Assembly (NCBI GenBank): GCA_905221605.1
Contig: CAJNDS010002360.1
Location: 120,001 to 184,000, forward strand
Source of the DNA: Symbiodinium natans
Lineage: Eukaryota > Sar > Dinophyceae > Suessiales > Symbiodiniaceae
Reading direction: 5' to 3'
Length of the DNA stretch: 64,000 nt
Each line of letters starts with the position of its first letter. Position 1 is the first letter of the stretch. The position numbers and the translations under genes are program-made. The notes under the pieces were generated by a model that searched no databases, was not told the DNA's origin, and saw nothing but the letters and a program-made list of their open reading frames with translations. Positions 27,336 through 39,185 of the stretch are shown piece after piece.

Positions 27336-29381
27336 TTAGACCTCAACGGGAACTCCGGGAACTGACTCCTCCGTCGGCACCGGCGGCCTAGGCGGCTCAG
27401 GGCCAGAACTCGCTCTCCGCTTCCGGTCGAGCTTCCGCAGGCACTTTGCGACACCCGCAAAGAAGATCAGGCGCACGAAGCATGGGCCAAGGACAGGAAC
27501 CCGGGCTGTCCTTCTTGGCCCCAAAGCCGATATCGCAAGAGTCAAAGGGCTGAGCACGAAGATCTGCAGGAGATAGAAAGTGAGGTTGTATGTGAATCCG
27601 GCCATGTAGACAGGGAGAAGAACGATCCAGAGAACTTGGATCCGAGCTGCAAAAGCTCTCCTATCCAAGGGGAACGCAGCAAACAAGCCCAGGCCTGCTA
27701 GGGCTTCCAAAGCTGACAGCACAATCATGAGGACTAGCAGCCAGTGGTTGGAGTCATCCAGCTCTGGTAGTTCCCGGCCATGGGCGAGGAGCTTAATTGG
27801 CGCAAATCCCCAGAAAGCAATGAAGCTCGCGAGTACGATGGTTCGGTTCCAGTGGGAAGCATCGCCCAAAGGGCCCGTGCGCTCCACGGTTGCGCGCAAC
27901 TCACGGCTGAAGACGTTCATCGAGCGCAAGACGGAGACTGCATCCTCCACCTCGGCCTCACGATTGCTTCCACGGATCTGACCCCAAATGGCTTCCGCAT
28001 CGGTGGGGGAAGAACAGGAAGCACTGTGACAGGACGTGAAGGCGTGCTTTAGTTCCTCCACCTGTTTGGATGCCTGTAAAGAGTTCTGCCGGTCAATCTC
28101 GAGGGCAGTGGCTATGCTTACGTTGAGCAAGAAGTCCTGGAGACCATATACTCCAAACGTCCCGAACGCAATCCCTACAGCAAAACTCAACCCAGCAGAA
28201 ACTGCAGCACCAAGCACTGCAGCTTCATGAATTGCTGAGATTCGGAGGCCGCGTGATCCCAGCAAGACCACGGAGAGAAGGACAAAAATCACGGCTGCAA
28301 TCTGAGTAGGCAGGGCCAAGGCATCCAGAAATTCCGGGAGCAACAAACCCGCCGACATGCTTGCCACACAAACGCATGCGACGCGGCATCTTCGTGCCAA
28401 AGCCCCTGGAGCCAAAGCCCTTGCCGTGTTGATGGGCTTGTCCCAGGAATATGCCAAGAATGCTTCATAGACACACCAAAGCCGCGAGTAGATACTGCAT
28501 GTCCTATTCGACACGACTAGCATCTGGGTCGCAGATTGCAAGGATTGGGCGAACGGCGAGGCCTCTGGGCGTTCTATTAAATGCTGAATGTCCAGGTTCT
28601 GTGGGTTGGATAAGAAGCAAACATAAGCACCTGCAGCATGCCGCGGCCAGCAGCTGATCGCTTTGTCAGCAAACTCGAAGATCCCCTCAGCCCAAGCATG
28701 CGTGATGAATAAATCGCAGCGCAGCCCTTCCGGATGCTTCATCAAAGCCCAGCTCGCACACCCTGCGGCGGAGGTAATTGGCTTGATATACTGCTCAGTT
28801 ACCGTATACATTGATGGTCCAATCCTAAAATCTGATGGATCAAACTTGTCCCGCTCGGTCGGCGTGATTCGGCCATCCTTGACAGCATGCATCACCAATC
28901 GTCTGAACTGCTTTAGGTCCTCCAAGCTGACGCACCAGCGGCTCATGGCTACACTTTCGTGAAGCCTGAGGCCGTCCAGCATCACGGGCGAAGTCTCAAG
29001 GCTTGCATCCTTCGCTGTCTTCTTGGGCAACAAAGGCCCACAGCAGTTGATGAGGATGGTGGCCCACACAATGCCCACTAGGCTTGCGGCAAGCAGGACC
29101 CCAAAAGCTGTGACGATTGCCTCGCGTTCCTGGCCGCAGTCAGAGACCCATCCGCTTTCACTGGGGCAACAGCCGAATGCTACCCACGGAGTAGCAGCGC
29201 CAAGGCTTGTCAGTGGCCGCAGCACCTGGGCCTCGTAGCCTCCAGAGCAAGAACAAGCCTCAATGTAGCTTGTCCTTTTGCAAACCGGCGCAGGGTCGCT
29301 GCAGTGATCCACGGAAAACCCCTCACATCGTTCGCCGGCAACTTGTGCCGCCCAGGACAGCACCACGATCAACGGCAACAT
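27336..29381 (-). CDS. TIR-like multi-pass membrane protein, single exon
   Basis: An uninterrupted ATG-to-TAA frame encodes 681 aa. Residues 1-16 form a signal peptide (MLPLIVVLSWAAQVAG). Residues 17-85 form a short Cys-rich lumenal or extracellular part. A membrane helix follows at about 86-112. A cytosolic-type domain at about 190-320 begins DLFITHAWAEGI and ends SIYSRLWCVYEAFLAYSW, the TIR-like signature shared with the 8.5-10.1 kb gene. Several hydrophobic helices lie at about 335-440 and 525-640, and the tail is Pro/Glu-rich. Catalytic activity is not established. Possible roles are sensing or signalling at a membrane. The lack of introns contrasts with the other genes and fits a retrocopied gene, but no spliced-leader relic is visible upstream. 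Start chosen as the ATG giving the signal peptide. Confidence 0.8.
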   Translation of the reverse strand: MLPLIVVLSWAAQVAGERCEGFSVDHCSDPAPVCKRTSYIEACSCSGGYEAQVLRPLTSLGAATPWVAFGCCPSESGWVSDCGQEREAIVTAFGVLLAASLVGIVWATILINCCGPLLPKKTAKDASLETSPVMLDGLRLHESVAMSRWCVSLEDLKQFRRLVMHAVKDGRITPTERDKFDPSDFRIGPSMYTVTEQYIKPITSAAGCASWALMKHPEGLRCDLFITHAWAEGIFEFADKAISCWPRHAAGAYVCFLSNPQNLDIQHLIERPEASPFAQSLQSATQMLVVSNRTCSIYSRLWCVYEAFLAYSWDKPINTARALAPGALARRCRVACVCVASMSAGLLLPEFLDALALPTQIAAVIFVLLSVVLLGSRGLRISAIHEAAVLGAAVSAGLSFAVGIAFGTFGVYGLQDFLLNVSIATALEIDRQNSLQASKQVEELKHAFTSCHSASCSSPTDAEAIWGQIRGSNREAEVEDAVSVLRSMNVFSRELRATVERTGPLGDASHWNRTIVLASFIAFWGFAPIKLLAHGRELPELDDSNHWLLVLMIVLSALEALAGLGLFAAFPLDRRAFAARIQVLWIVLLPVYMAGFTYNLTFYLLQIFVLSPLTLAISALGPRRTARVPVLGPCFVRLIFFAGVAKCLRKLDRKRRASSGPEPPRPPVPTEESVPGVPVEV

Positions 29382-29389
29382 GGCTGTCT

Positions 29390-30030
29390 TGCTGATTAGA
29401 TTTCTGACTCACTTGCTCGTCCTAGTAGCAACACTACATCCTAAGCAGAGTTTGCCGGCAGCCTGTGCCAGCAGCTAAGATAGCATAACAAGTACCTGCA
29501 AATTGTGCAACATTATGTCTTCGTGCAAGCAGTTTACAACTTGCTCTGAGTGACTGCTGCTCAGAGGCACATGATGCACCTGCTCAGCACAACATGGCCC
29601 ATGCCTTGCAGTTGTCCAGCGTGCTGCTGCGAAATCACCCCCATTTCTCGCTGCCCCCATCCATGCGCAACATCGGCCCTGGCTCACGTGGCACGGTTGC
29701 CTTGGCTGAACTCACGCTGTCAAAGGAAAGAACCCTTTCAGCATGGTCCTTTGACACCCTTCGTTCCTACGATGCTTGCATGCAAGTGATTGCTGGTTGT
29801 TGCATGCTGTGCGGCTTATGTTGGCCGGAAAGGATTCTCAGCAGATGGCGGCGATGCTCCGCACCCACTCCTCCAGTTTCACGCCGGAGGTCAGTTCCGA
29901 TCCCTGGCAGCCTGCGGTACCATGAGAATGTGTTTACATCCAAGGGTTCGATACGCATCTCAGCATCTCAACTCTTCTACTCTCAGGGTGTGAGCATGCA
30001 CGCATGCAATGCAGCATATAGTTGCGTGCG
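29390..30030. other. Upstream region, ambiguous ORFs
   Basis: Between the 681-aa gene and the hexamer array. A plus-strand stretch at 29594-29780 (HALQLSSVLLRNHPHF...) is protein-like, but it is antisense to the local gene direction and has no motif, so I do not call a gene. Confidence 0.3.
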
Positions 30031-30045
30031 TATCTACATATACAT

Positions 30046-30245
<200 letters not shown>

Positions 30246-30259
30246 GCAAACATACATAT

Positions 30260-31950
30260 ACAAAAACAAGTAAAGAGATGCGAGTGAGAGCCGCATATCT
30301 GCATCTACGCACCCACGCAGCCCGGCCTTGAGAGGCGGCGAGCTCTAAGAGTTTGTACTCCTCCGTCGAGTTTTTCATCTCATCCAAGCACGAGTGGCCT
30401 CTCAGAATGCGCAGACTTTCCGCGAAATCTCTTGGGGCTCAAGATTTCAAGAGACAGGCAGCCTTTCGAGATTGTTCCTGTCGGCTTGACATCTGACGGC
30501 TCCTGATGCAGGGCACGATATAGGGTTTGCACAGGGTCAGAAGAACAGAACATATTGCTGGAGGTGGGGACGTGTGAGCCCCCTTGTGGATGGGGGGGCC
30601 ACAGAGAAACCAGACTTGCAGAATGAGTTGCCAAGTGGATCATCCAAAGAGCAAGCTTGCACTGATGGAGTTCACACAGAGCCCGCTCTCATTTAATTCT
30701 GTGCGACGTCCTTGCAAGGCGTTGCCAGCTCTGCCCGCGGATTGCATAGCCTGGAGAACTGCCGGGGACGCCGGGAAGGCTGAAGAGTCGTTCAACTACC
30801 TCCCCAACCACCATAGAGAACAGAACAGCACGTCGAAACTGCGTCACCAAGCTACATGGCTGACAAGTCGATATATCACTTATGCCCATCTACGTACTTA
30901 TCCAGATGCAACCTGTCAAGGGTCCCTCGCGGAAAGTCAAGGAACACAGATTAGTACGACCTAGCAAGGGCAAAGTTATCCTCACCAGGTCTTGAGGGGC
31001 CCCTTTGTGGGCGTGTCTTTGGGCAAGGTGTTGCTCAGGAAATGGTCTCTGTTAAGAGCGCCGCCTCACTGGCCAGGATGCGCAGCACTTCGTGCTCATG
31101 GTTTCGAACACCTGGGCCAAGCTCCTGGCACACGTCGAAAAGATCGATTGAGAGAGGTGCGGCAACGTCTCAAGCTTTGGCAAAATCCGAAGTTTTGGGA
31201 TCCCCTTTGGCTCTTCGACTTGCATGAAGCATCGCATCTGAGCTCGGCGCGTGTGCCATGACGTCACCACACCAGCACAGCCGAGTTCTCGCGCAGTCAA
31301 GATGAGTGGAGGCTACTCAGCATCGTTCATGTATCTGAAGCAAGCCGAATATAAAAAACCAGGTCAAGCCAGGAACCCAAAAACAATCCGAATGACAACA
31401 GTGCCGGAGCGAAACCCCCACTTTAACACCCATTCCGTATGCACATGATATAGAAGAGTACGGATGATAAAAGCAGCGATAACTCAAAAACACAGAATGA
31501 ATCTCAGTGGATCGTGTCACCACGGATACTCCAATGCCTGGATTCTGACTCGCCACCTGTTTTCCATGCACGAAGACCCACGTACGTGTGCGCCTGTATG
31601 CAGGCTTGAACGCTGGCCTAAGACTCCGTGCTGCGGATGCCACAAAAACTTCTTCGGCGATTGACTTTCAGGAAGCAGAGGAAGACTCATAACCCGTCTT
31701 AGCACTTATATCTCTGCAGGAAAAGCAACAATCAACGCCGATGTCTGGCTACAGGGAGTTCCTTCCAAAGTATAAGAAGGTAATAAGGCGACGCAGGGTA
31801 GTTGACTAATTGAAACGAAAAACCTCATGTTACGGCGTGTCTGTCGGAAGCGTATCGACTGAGACTGCGTGTTGGCTTTGGTTGTACCCGGTCCAGAACT
31901 CATCATTTTGGATCCAGATCCTTAAAGAAGGATATCAAAAGGATATCAAA
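30260..31950. other. No confirmed gene
   Basis: Weakly protein-like minus-strand frames occur (for example 31052-31200), but they lack family motifs and clear splice borders. Confidence 0.3.
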
Positions 31951-31964
31951 AAACATGGAAATAT

Positions 31965-32690
31965 ATAAGTGGGCTTGAGGTTTGGAGTTTTTGCCGGAAT
32001 GGGTTTAGGGCAGCGTCAAAATCTCATTAAAATTCATGGCTCCTCGTCAATCCGAGACCACCCAAAAAGCCCTTTCGCACTGAGACGCCTCCCAAAAAGC
32101 CAAAGGGGAAGCCCAAAATCCGCTCCGCGAGCCGCTCTCCCCGTCTCAGCCTCGGTTCCGTGTTCAGCGAGCCATTCGGGCACGGTTGCACCCCCCCTCC
32201 GCCATACCCGGACAACAGCCCTCAGCCATTTGGGCACAGAAAGTTTCGAACTCCACAGTGCCAATAGGAGACCCCAGAAAAGCCCAAACTTTCTGAGAAC
32301 TGGCCACTATAGAGCAGGTGCTTCGGGTTGCAGACTTGGGTTTGGAGCAGTGTGGGTTCAATGGTGGCTTAGGGCAAAAGCCGAGGGTGGTGTTCCAGCT
32401 GTGGAGATCTGGACCCTACCGGAGCAAAAGCCCTCAAAACATGCTCAACATCCCCCAGCACTCGCCTCAGATGGCATCTAGGAGTGGTGTTGAACTCGAC
32501 GTCATCGCCGCCAGCGCGGTGGCCCACGCATCTTGAGCTGCGGAGACTTTGGGAACAATTTGGAATTATAGACACACTGGAATTGCAGATATACTGTGAG
32601 ATTCCTCGGGTGTCTGAAAGAGTACGACCGGAAATTACCGAGACACCCTCCACTCGATTCCCATGTCCTCAGAAAATTGTTCCAATGCAC
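31965..32690. repeat. Diverged dispersed repeat, copy A
   Basis: Contains GGGCTTGAGGTTTGG, then GCCCAAAATCCGCTCCGCGA, then a block at 32374-32600 (GTGTTCCAGCTGTGGAGATC, GACCCTACCGGAG, GTCATCGCCGCC). All three recur in the same order at 34665-35705. Internal ORFs look incidental. Confidence 0.7.
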
Positions 32691-33626
32691 CGTGAGGAGC
32701 AGCTAGGATCAGTGCCGGGTCCTGTTCCGAAGTGCGAAACCCGAGTGTGGACGGCGACCAAATCTCCCTGTTTTGCGCCAAGCTTCCATCGCCACTGCCC
32801 AGCCCTTGTACTTGTCACAGCTGCGTTATCACAAGCTCTGGTAGCGGGGACGTCGTTACTCATGTGGGAAAGGGATGCTCTAGTAAAAGCATGGAGGCTC
32901 CAAGCGTCCGCTTGTACCAGTAAGATGGACATCATTACGGCATTGCGCTGCCCAGCATGGATGCCCTCGCAAGCCGGAAGTGCATCAAAAACACTGGGAG
33001 AAGCAGCCATGGGAGTACTGGTTATAGTCATCAGTGCACTAGAAGCGCCACACACTCAAAGCACCAACAAGACGACAATGATGCGCAACGCATGCACGTA
33101 TGCTGCAAGTCAGCAAAGACAACGGAACCTCTCGTTCTGAGTTCTGAGCTTCTAGGTTCTTGGCACTGCTTGCAGCCAGAGCAAGAGGACCATTCCTCGG
33201 ACCAAGGATGACTGATGAGATATCCTAAATTCTATAAATCGCCAGCTTTCCCGACGGATGCTCAGAAGCACAATGTCCCCGTGGCGGAGAACTGACCGAC
33301 TCTTTTGAAGGCCAACCACAGAAGAGCTGAACTTGGGAAACATTAGAGTGCCTACCTCGGAACATTCAGTTGCATGTGTAGCAACGTGTTGACAAAGCGC
33401 TGGAGGTTTCACCTGCTTACCCGGCTGTCGTGACTGGAACTGAAACGTGCAGCATCTCGCCCTGCATAAAGCCAGGGGGTGAAGGCTTAACGCCGACCCA
33501 CATGGCTCACACCATTGCAGCGTAATATATTGTCATATTGTGGCAGAGTGTTGTATTGAGCCGATGCCTTGGCGAATCGCACTTTGGCGAGACGGAAGCA
33601 CAAGGAATGTACCCCAGCGCGCAACC

Positions 33627-33840
33627 CTCAGCCCCTCAACGCATCTTCTCCGATTCTCCCTCAGCTTCGCCGTTAGCAGCGCCTCATGGCCACGTGCCTT
33701 GCCTGCGTTTGATTCTGTATGTGTGCACTGGGCATGGCAGAACTGACAAGATGACTTCTGGCAGCCGTGCTTGCTGGTGATGAAGGCACAGGGGCGGCAG
33801 TTGTCGTTGCAGAAGTACCCAAAGGCTCGGAATCTTGCTG
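33627..33840 (-). CDS. CCCH zinc-finger exon
   Basis: The minus-strand frame encodes CRPCAFITSKHGCQKSSCQF, continuing CHAQC. The spacing is C-x8-C-x4-C-x3-H, one residue short of the classic CCCH pattern (C-x8-C-x5-C-x3-H). A basic helix follows (ALLTAKLRENRRRC, VEGLRV). CCCH fingers commonly bind RNA, and short single-finger proteins of this type are numerous in dinoflagellates. The upstream part of the same frame (LAKRKRGPQQTAARF) may be exon or intron. A splice within the Ala/Gln/Cys stretch after the His is possible. Gene ends not found. Confidence 0.5.
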
Positions 33841-34199
33841 CTGTCTGTTGCGGACCCCTCTTTCGCTTCGCCAGCTCATGGCTCAATTGGCCTTGCAGCA
33901 GGTCGTCATTCACTCGCTTACTTCGCCTCGGGCCGTTAGGCGTCTGGAAGAAGCAGACCCCACCTTCCGCACCCTTCCCCTTCACCCTGTGCTTGGGGGG
34001 AGCTGCCATCCAGTGCCATGGGGGGAACACCCAAGGACCCCGGCCCTACCCCTGACACCGACAGGCCTGGGAGAGGCCTTAGGCACCGAGGATGCTCTGT
34101 ATTCTGCGCGGATCGAGCCCTTAACCCGAAGGCAATTGGCTGGGGTGGACTTTGCGCCCCTTCAGGGGTGGACTTTGGCGCTCGCGTAAGCGTTGCGAT

Positions 34200-34440
34200 T
34201 GGCAGGCAAACTGCGTGGAACTTTTTCAAGCTGGCCGCAGAAGCCCACCTCGAGGCAAGAGACCCGAGCAGGTTTAAAACATGATGGCAAACAGCAAGTG
34301 CGAGACCATATCAATCTTGCAGCCACGCTTGCAGCTTGTCTCAAAAGCCTGTCGCTTGTCCGTGCCCTCCAACCTCTTGTAATGTATGCTTTGACTGCAA
34401 TGGAATTCTGCAATCCACAGAACAACTGAGGCCACGTCCT
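34200..34440. other. ORFs on both strands, undecided
   Basis: At 34270-34440 both strands give protein-like frames (minus IDMVSHLLFAIM; plus LAATLAACLKSLSL). Without a motif or splice context I cannot choose. The general minus-strand bias would favour the former. Confidence 0.25.
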
Positions 34441-34664
34441 CGCCCCTGCGACTGAATGTGAGGCCCCTCCAGCTTTGGGTGCAGCTTGTCTGGGTCATCT
34501 TTGGGAGAAGTCGGGCAGACCCCGCCCTGGGGCGCCATTGAGCAGCTTATTCGACTGGCATGAACTGAAAAGGGAATCCGGCTGCCTGGACAAGCTAAGT
34601 CTCGAAGGGGCCCATTCGAGCCAAATCCGAAGGCAACGGTGATGCAAAAGAATGCAAAAGATTT

Positions 34665-35705
34665 ACTTTTGACTTGTCAGGACTGGACCAGGGCTGGATC
34701 TCAAGTTGGGCTGGGGGGCTTGAAGTTTGGCCCGTTGGCTTGTTGGCCGGAATGGGTTTAAAGGGCAGTGTTCCGAAAAACCACTGACAAAAACAATAAC
34801 ACCTTACGGGGCAGCCCAAAATCCGCTCCGCGAGCCGCTCTCCCCGTCTCAGCTCCAGGCGAGAGCTTCAGACGAGCTGCTCTGCAGGCTGTGCCGTTGA
34901 GCAATTTCTGGCGCACCTATGCAAACGCTTAACAGCTTTAAGCAGGTTTAAGTAAGGTCGAGTCGAAGGGAGCGACGGCCCTCGGCAGATTTGTGCCAAA
35001 AGTCTGAAGTCACATGTCAGCAAAGCTTGGTGCAGGATGTGCGCCCCCTCATCTATTCCGTTGTCCAGGACCGCGACAAGCGAAAATCAGGCTAGAACAA
35101 CGCACTTGTGAAGGAAAGAGAAGCAAGCACGAAGCAATGCTCCTAAAGAAAACTACCGCTCCTAAAAACATGACATGTGAGCCCCGACGGCAAGGTGGCA
35201 ACGGCGTCCCGAAGACAACCACAAAAGCAACAAACAACTGGTTGTAGTCCCAAGGACCCGCCAACACCGCAACAACCCTGGGCGTCCCGCAGGGACTGGA
35301 GTGAGATGGCAGTGCTGGCCCTGAAAGACCGAAGCTTGACTGTGGTCAAGCAGAGGTCCGCCGGCACGGTGCCAAACTTGGTTCCGATATCTTCAGCGAG
35401 GGTTCAGGCTGACAGGGGATGTTTGCAGGCACAGGAAGTGGTGTTCCAGCTGTCGAGATCTGGACCCTACCGGAGACAGAAATTCCTAACGCAAAAGCCC
35501 GAAGCTCTGACCCAAAACCCCTCAACCCTCAATACTCCAGCACGCGCCTCTGGTGGCGTCTTGGAGTGGCTGAGCTCGAGGTCATCGCCGCCGCAGTGGC
35601 CCTGCTCATCTTGCGGGTACCTCCGGGCATGTGGAGTCGTGGAGTCTGAGCTTCGAATTCTAAAGCTTTGGGCACAACTTGGAACTGTAGAGAAGTAGGT
35701 TCCAG
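34665..35705. repeat. Diverged dispersed repeat, copy B
   Basis: Shares with 31965-32690 the modules GGGCTTGAAGTTTGG (about 34715), GCCCAAAATCCGCTCCGCGA (about 34815) and the 35437-35690 block (GTGTTCCAGCTGTCGAGATC, GACCCTACCGGAG, GAGGTCATCGCCGCC). About 600 bases of other sequence separate the second and third modules here, versus about 230 in copy A. Confidence 0.7.
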
Positions 35706-35709
35706 ATAG

Positions 35710-36480
35710 TTGTTCAATGCTGTTCAAAGGTTTCTACAGGGGATGTAAGGTACCTAGGTCACTCATTCCCTCATAAGAACTTGCAAGAAAGGTTCCTCCC
35801 TTCCAGGATGTGCACTTCCTTGTAATTTACTGCGTTCACCTCGTTCACGCTTTTAATCATAGATTTCGGGTGTTCGCTGGTGATGGATTCGCTTGGAAGG
35901 GAATGAAGCGTGAGGAAAGAGGTAAAAGAGCTCAGTTTCCAAGGTGTTTACAGGAGTTCTTTTTGGAATCATGAGTTTACATCGCCGGTGATTCTAAAGG
36001 TGAAGACAGAGAGACTTCTAAAGAGGTAACAAAGAATCCTGGTAATCGAGGGAGATGTCGTAAGTTGTCTTTATGAGATTGGTTTTATAAGGAGTGAGTG
36101 AATAGGTGAACGACACGACGCAGGAAAACGAATAACATCGGGCATATCAACATAGACCCTAAACCCCAACAGTCTAATTCGAAAGGTTTCGGGACAATCA
36201 TCTTTCGCCAGGCTTGGCGATTGCTGGGGGCCTCGGGCTTCTCCAGAGTCTTCGGAAGTCGAAATGTCGCCGTCGCCAAAGCCCCCGAGTTTAGGGTCTA
36301 AGGGCCTCGACCCACCAAACCCGAAAATCAGTTTTCTAGGGATTCTCAAGACATGTGTCATGAAAGCTTTCTTAAGGAATCCCGAAACCCGAAAGCTGGA
36401 GCCAGGCTACGACTGTGCATCCTGGGGACGTGCAGTTTCTCCAACATAGTCATCCGCTAGTCTGAGAAGCGAACCACTAA
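35710..36480. other. No gene seen
   Basis: AT-richer stretch with short ORFs only. Confidence 0.5.
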
Positions 36481-36489
36481 CCCAAGCCA

Positions 36490-36530
36490 TTGAAACTTTA
36501 AACCTAAACCCCAAACCCTAAACCTTAGAC
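36490..36530. repeat. Short telomere-like tract
   Basis: AAACCTAAACCCCAAACCCT and related words, resembling CCCTAAA telomeric repeats, sit directly against the 5' break of the LINE fragment. Confidence 0.6.
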
Positions 36531-36535
36531 CACTT

Positions 36536-37400
36536 GATCATACCCTTTCTTCACGACACCAGTGATGTCACGGTAGACTGCAAACCCGCTATAAATCACC
36601 TGAGGGCTGCAAAGTTCACCAAAAAAATTCCTTCTTTCTGGGGCCCTGTTTGGGATCAAAGACACCTCCTCAGGGCACATTGGGTAAATTCTCACCTTAC
36701 AAAAGAACAGTTTGGCCAAAAGTTTGGGATGGATCAGTTGTGGCGCAGATCCCTAAATGAAGCTGCAGACTCTCTTGCTGGTAGTCGGGCCGCAAAGGCT
36801 GTCAACCCACGTCAAGCCAGACGTATCCATGACTATGACGTCGTGGCGACCAAAATGTGTGATTACCTTTCCCATAGGGCGGTCAAAATTTTGGCGCAAG
36901 CAGAAAAATCCGATTTTGTCCCCCTTTCGCAGAGAACTAGCTCTCAAACTGGTGCTCCCTCACCTTCCAAGGTTGAGGTTTCCCATGCCTTCAATAAGAA
37001 GCAAGCCCTGCAGTCAAGACTTGATGCACCAGCCGTGGCGATCATCGTCAGCCGGCGGGAGGGTCCCCGCCCCAACCACCATTTCGTGGGACCTGCTGGA
37101 GCAGAAAAAGTGCGGCCTCAATGCCATTCCGGCTACCCTGTTTACACCCACAGGCGCTGCACAAGCAACTGCAGCACAGGGCAAGGACCCATGCCTAACT
37201 GGGGTAAGCGTGCTGATGGAGTTGCTGAGGATAATGTGGCAGCGTCCGATGCCACAGTGCTCGAGACCCTTGGAGCCATGCTGGCGCTCAGTCACTCAAG
37301 GCCTGTGCAAGCAGAGTCCCTAATGCAGGCAGCTGGGATCAAGGACATTGTCGGGCCCTCGGTGAATGTCTCCCTCAGCACCTCGCTCAGGCCCGCCTGA
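36536..37400 (+). pseudogene. 5'-truncated LINE ORF2, RNase H end
   Basis: The frame has no ATG start and enters at once with VDCKPAINHL, then WVNSHL and LNEAADSLAG. These are RNase H motifs: a catalytic Asp, the late His region, and N-x-x-A-D. They match the C-terminal RNase H of dinoflagellate non-LTR retrotransposons; the earlier catalytic residues and the reverse transcriptase are missing. About 200 further codons stay open, with no zinc knuckle visible. The 5' junction lies against telomere-like DNA. 5' truncation is typical of target-primed LINE insertion. The element is a dead fragment, in the plus orientation against the local gene direction. Confidence 0.6.
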
Positions 37401-37976
37401 AATAGCCGCCATACTTTACGTGGCTAGGTACCTTGAGGCGTGCAGATTCGAGATTGTCAGGGGCGTTCCGAAGCTAATTTTCCCCGCAGGGCCTGGCCCA
37501 CGATTCTTGGAGAACCGCCCGCTCCGCAGCTCGGCAGGGCGATGGATGGAAACATGCAGATGGGTTTCTATCCAGGAGGGGGACGAGACGTACACACGTA
37601 TTGGCAAAGGCCAAGAGTTCAGCTGGCTTCTGACAGATGTCACTCTCACTTTTGGCCATAGAATCTATCCCGCTTCCCGAATCGGCTTTGTGCACACGTC
37701 GGGGAACCTGGCATGAGTCTCATGGAGGCCTGCCGCTGCTCCCCACATTTCCCGCTGGCAGGCGACCCTCAGTCATGGGATATGATGCACTTCAAGCAGT
37801 TCTTGCTGGAGCATCTGGGGGCCCTCCGCAGGTTCTTTGATGTCATCACGACCGCGTGCTCGACCGGTCCCTTTGGGGTCTGTATTTTTGTCACGTGCAA
37901 GGCATCGGGCTTTCTGTATGATGGAGAGGCTTTGCGCGCGCCACATCCTCGCTCACCAGAGGTTTGGGTCCCTTGA
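37400..37976 (+). other. Protein-like plus-strand ORFs after the LINE fragment
   Basis: Two successive open stretches, 37366-37716 and 37713-37976, have partly protein-like composition (for example WDMMHFKQFLLEHLGALRRF). They might be the 3' remainder of the retroelement in other frames, or an inserted gene piece. No family assigned. Confidence 0.25.
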
Positions 37977-37999
37977 ACGTTCTTGCGCCTGCGTATGGA

Positions 38000-39060
38000 G
38001 ATGGGCTAGGAGCCTGCTTCCAAATGGCCGCATGCGTGACGCGGAGCTCATTCCTGACGGTGCCACCCGAGCCACCCAAAGCCAAGCCTCGCAGCTCAAC
38101 AGCCGCGTCTTGTGAGGTACAGGCTCCCTCATTCCCCCCCCCTTCTCTGAAGGCCTCCGCTCGTTATCTTGAGACTGGCGCAAGGACCGTTCGAGGCCAA
38201 ACCCACAAGGGCCACACAGAAGTCGGACATCCCGCCATTTTTCTTTTTAAGCGGACGCCCCTTCACCACATCAGCGGCCCAGTGGGCAGGTCTTGGCAAC
38301 GAAAGGACATCTACTTTGAAAGCCAAACTGTACAAGCCAGCGAGTGAAAGCGAAGTCGTGACTACAAAGAAGCAACCGCTAGCGCAGAGGCCCTTGTTGC
38401 AAGACAACTTAACGCAAGGCCAGCGAGGTGAGACCAATGCAAACAAGAACCGACCGGCACCAATCACTCAGCTGCCCGTCACCCATAGCAATGCTGCGCC
38501 ACGTCTGGTACAGACATTAAGCGAAAGTATGGGTGGGCCGTAAGGCAAGGAACCTCCGTCACCTAAACTGCTCAACGCGTCCGTAGAAACAGTTCCCACA
38601 CAAGCGCCAGAGCCGCAGCAAAAGCATAGCACAGGACTCCTTTTTGGGTTGACAAGAAAGTTGCAAGCACACTGAAAGAAAGGTACGAACGCGCACGAAG
38701 GCACAATGCACACAGAGTGCCAGAAAGGGCGCCCCCCCGCGAGCGGGGGCAGGCAAGGGGCTGGTGTGGCTACACAATGCTGCCATCGGCGCTATGTGAG
38801 TCCGGGCGTCCTCACACAGCAACAATGGGAGTTCCCTATTTGGAGGCTCCTTGTGTTTGCGCCGAAAGTTTTGAGCTCGACCTCATGGCCATAGAGCGGA
38901 CCTGGAGCGCTGCTTGCAAAGGCCATATTCTTACAGCCCCGTGCAGCGGCCAATTTTTGAGACGGCACAAAAGCTCCAAGGCTGCTGGCTGGCACTTGGC
39001 TCATGTGCTTCCCAGGTACCAGGAGCCTATCGGCTTGGCACGCTTAGCCTGGTGACGCAG
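38000..39060. other. No gene seen
   Basis: Short conflicting ORFs on both strands. Confidence 0.4.
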
Positions 39061-39064
39061 CGTT

Positions 39065-39185
39065 TGGAAGCTTCCGAAGGCTGAAACACTGCTGGGCCTC
39101 CCAGGAAAGTTTAGGCAGCAGTTCGAGAGACCTGATCGCTTCTGGGCCTTCCAGAGAAGGGTTTCAGCAGTTTGCGCAAAGAACA
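39065..39185. repeat. Inverted copies of the 39.6-40.1 kb repeat
   Basis: CTGCTGGGCCTCCCAGGAAA, then GTTTAGGCAGCAG, is the reverse complement of the unit found in direct orientation downstream (CTGCCTAAA...GGCCCAGCAG). Confidence 0.65.

Noticed and set aside
36757-37323. 188-codon ORF in another frame over the LINE fragment
   Set aside because: The RNase H motifs lie in the overlapping frame, and this one has none.
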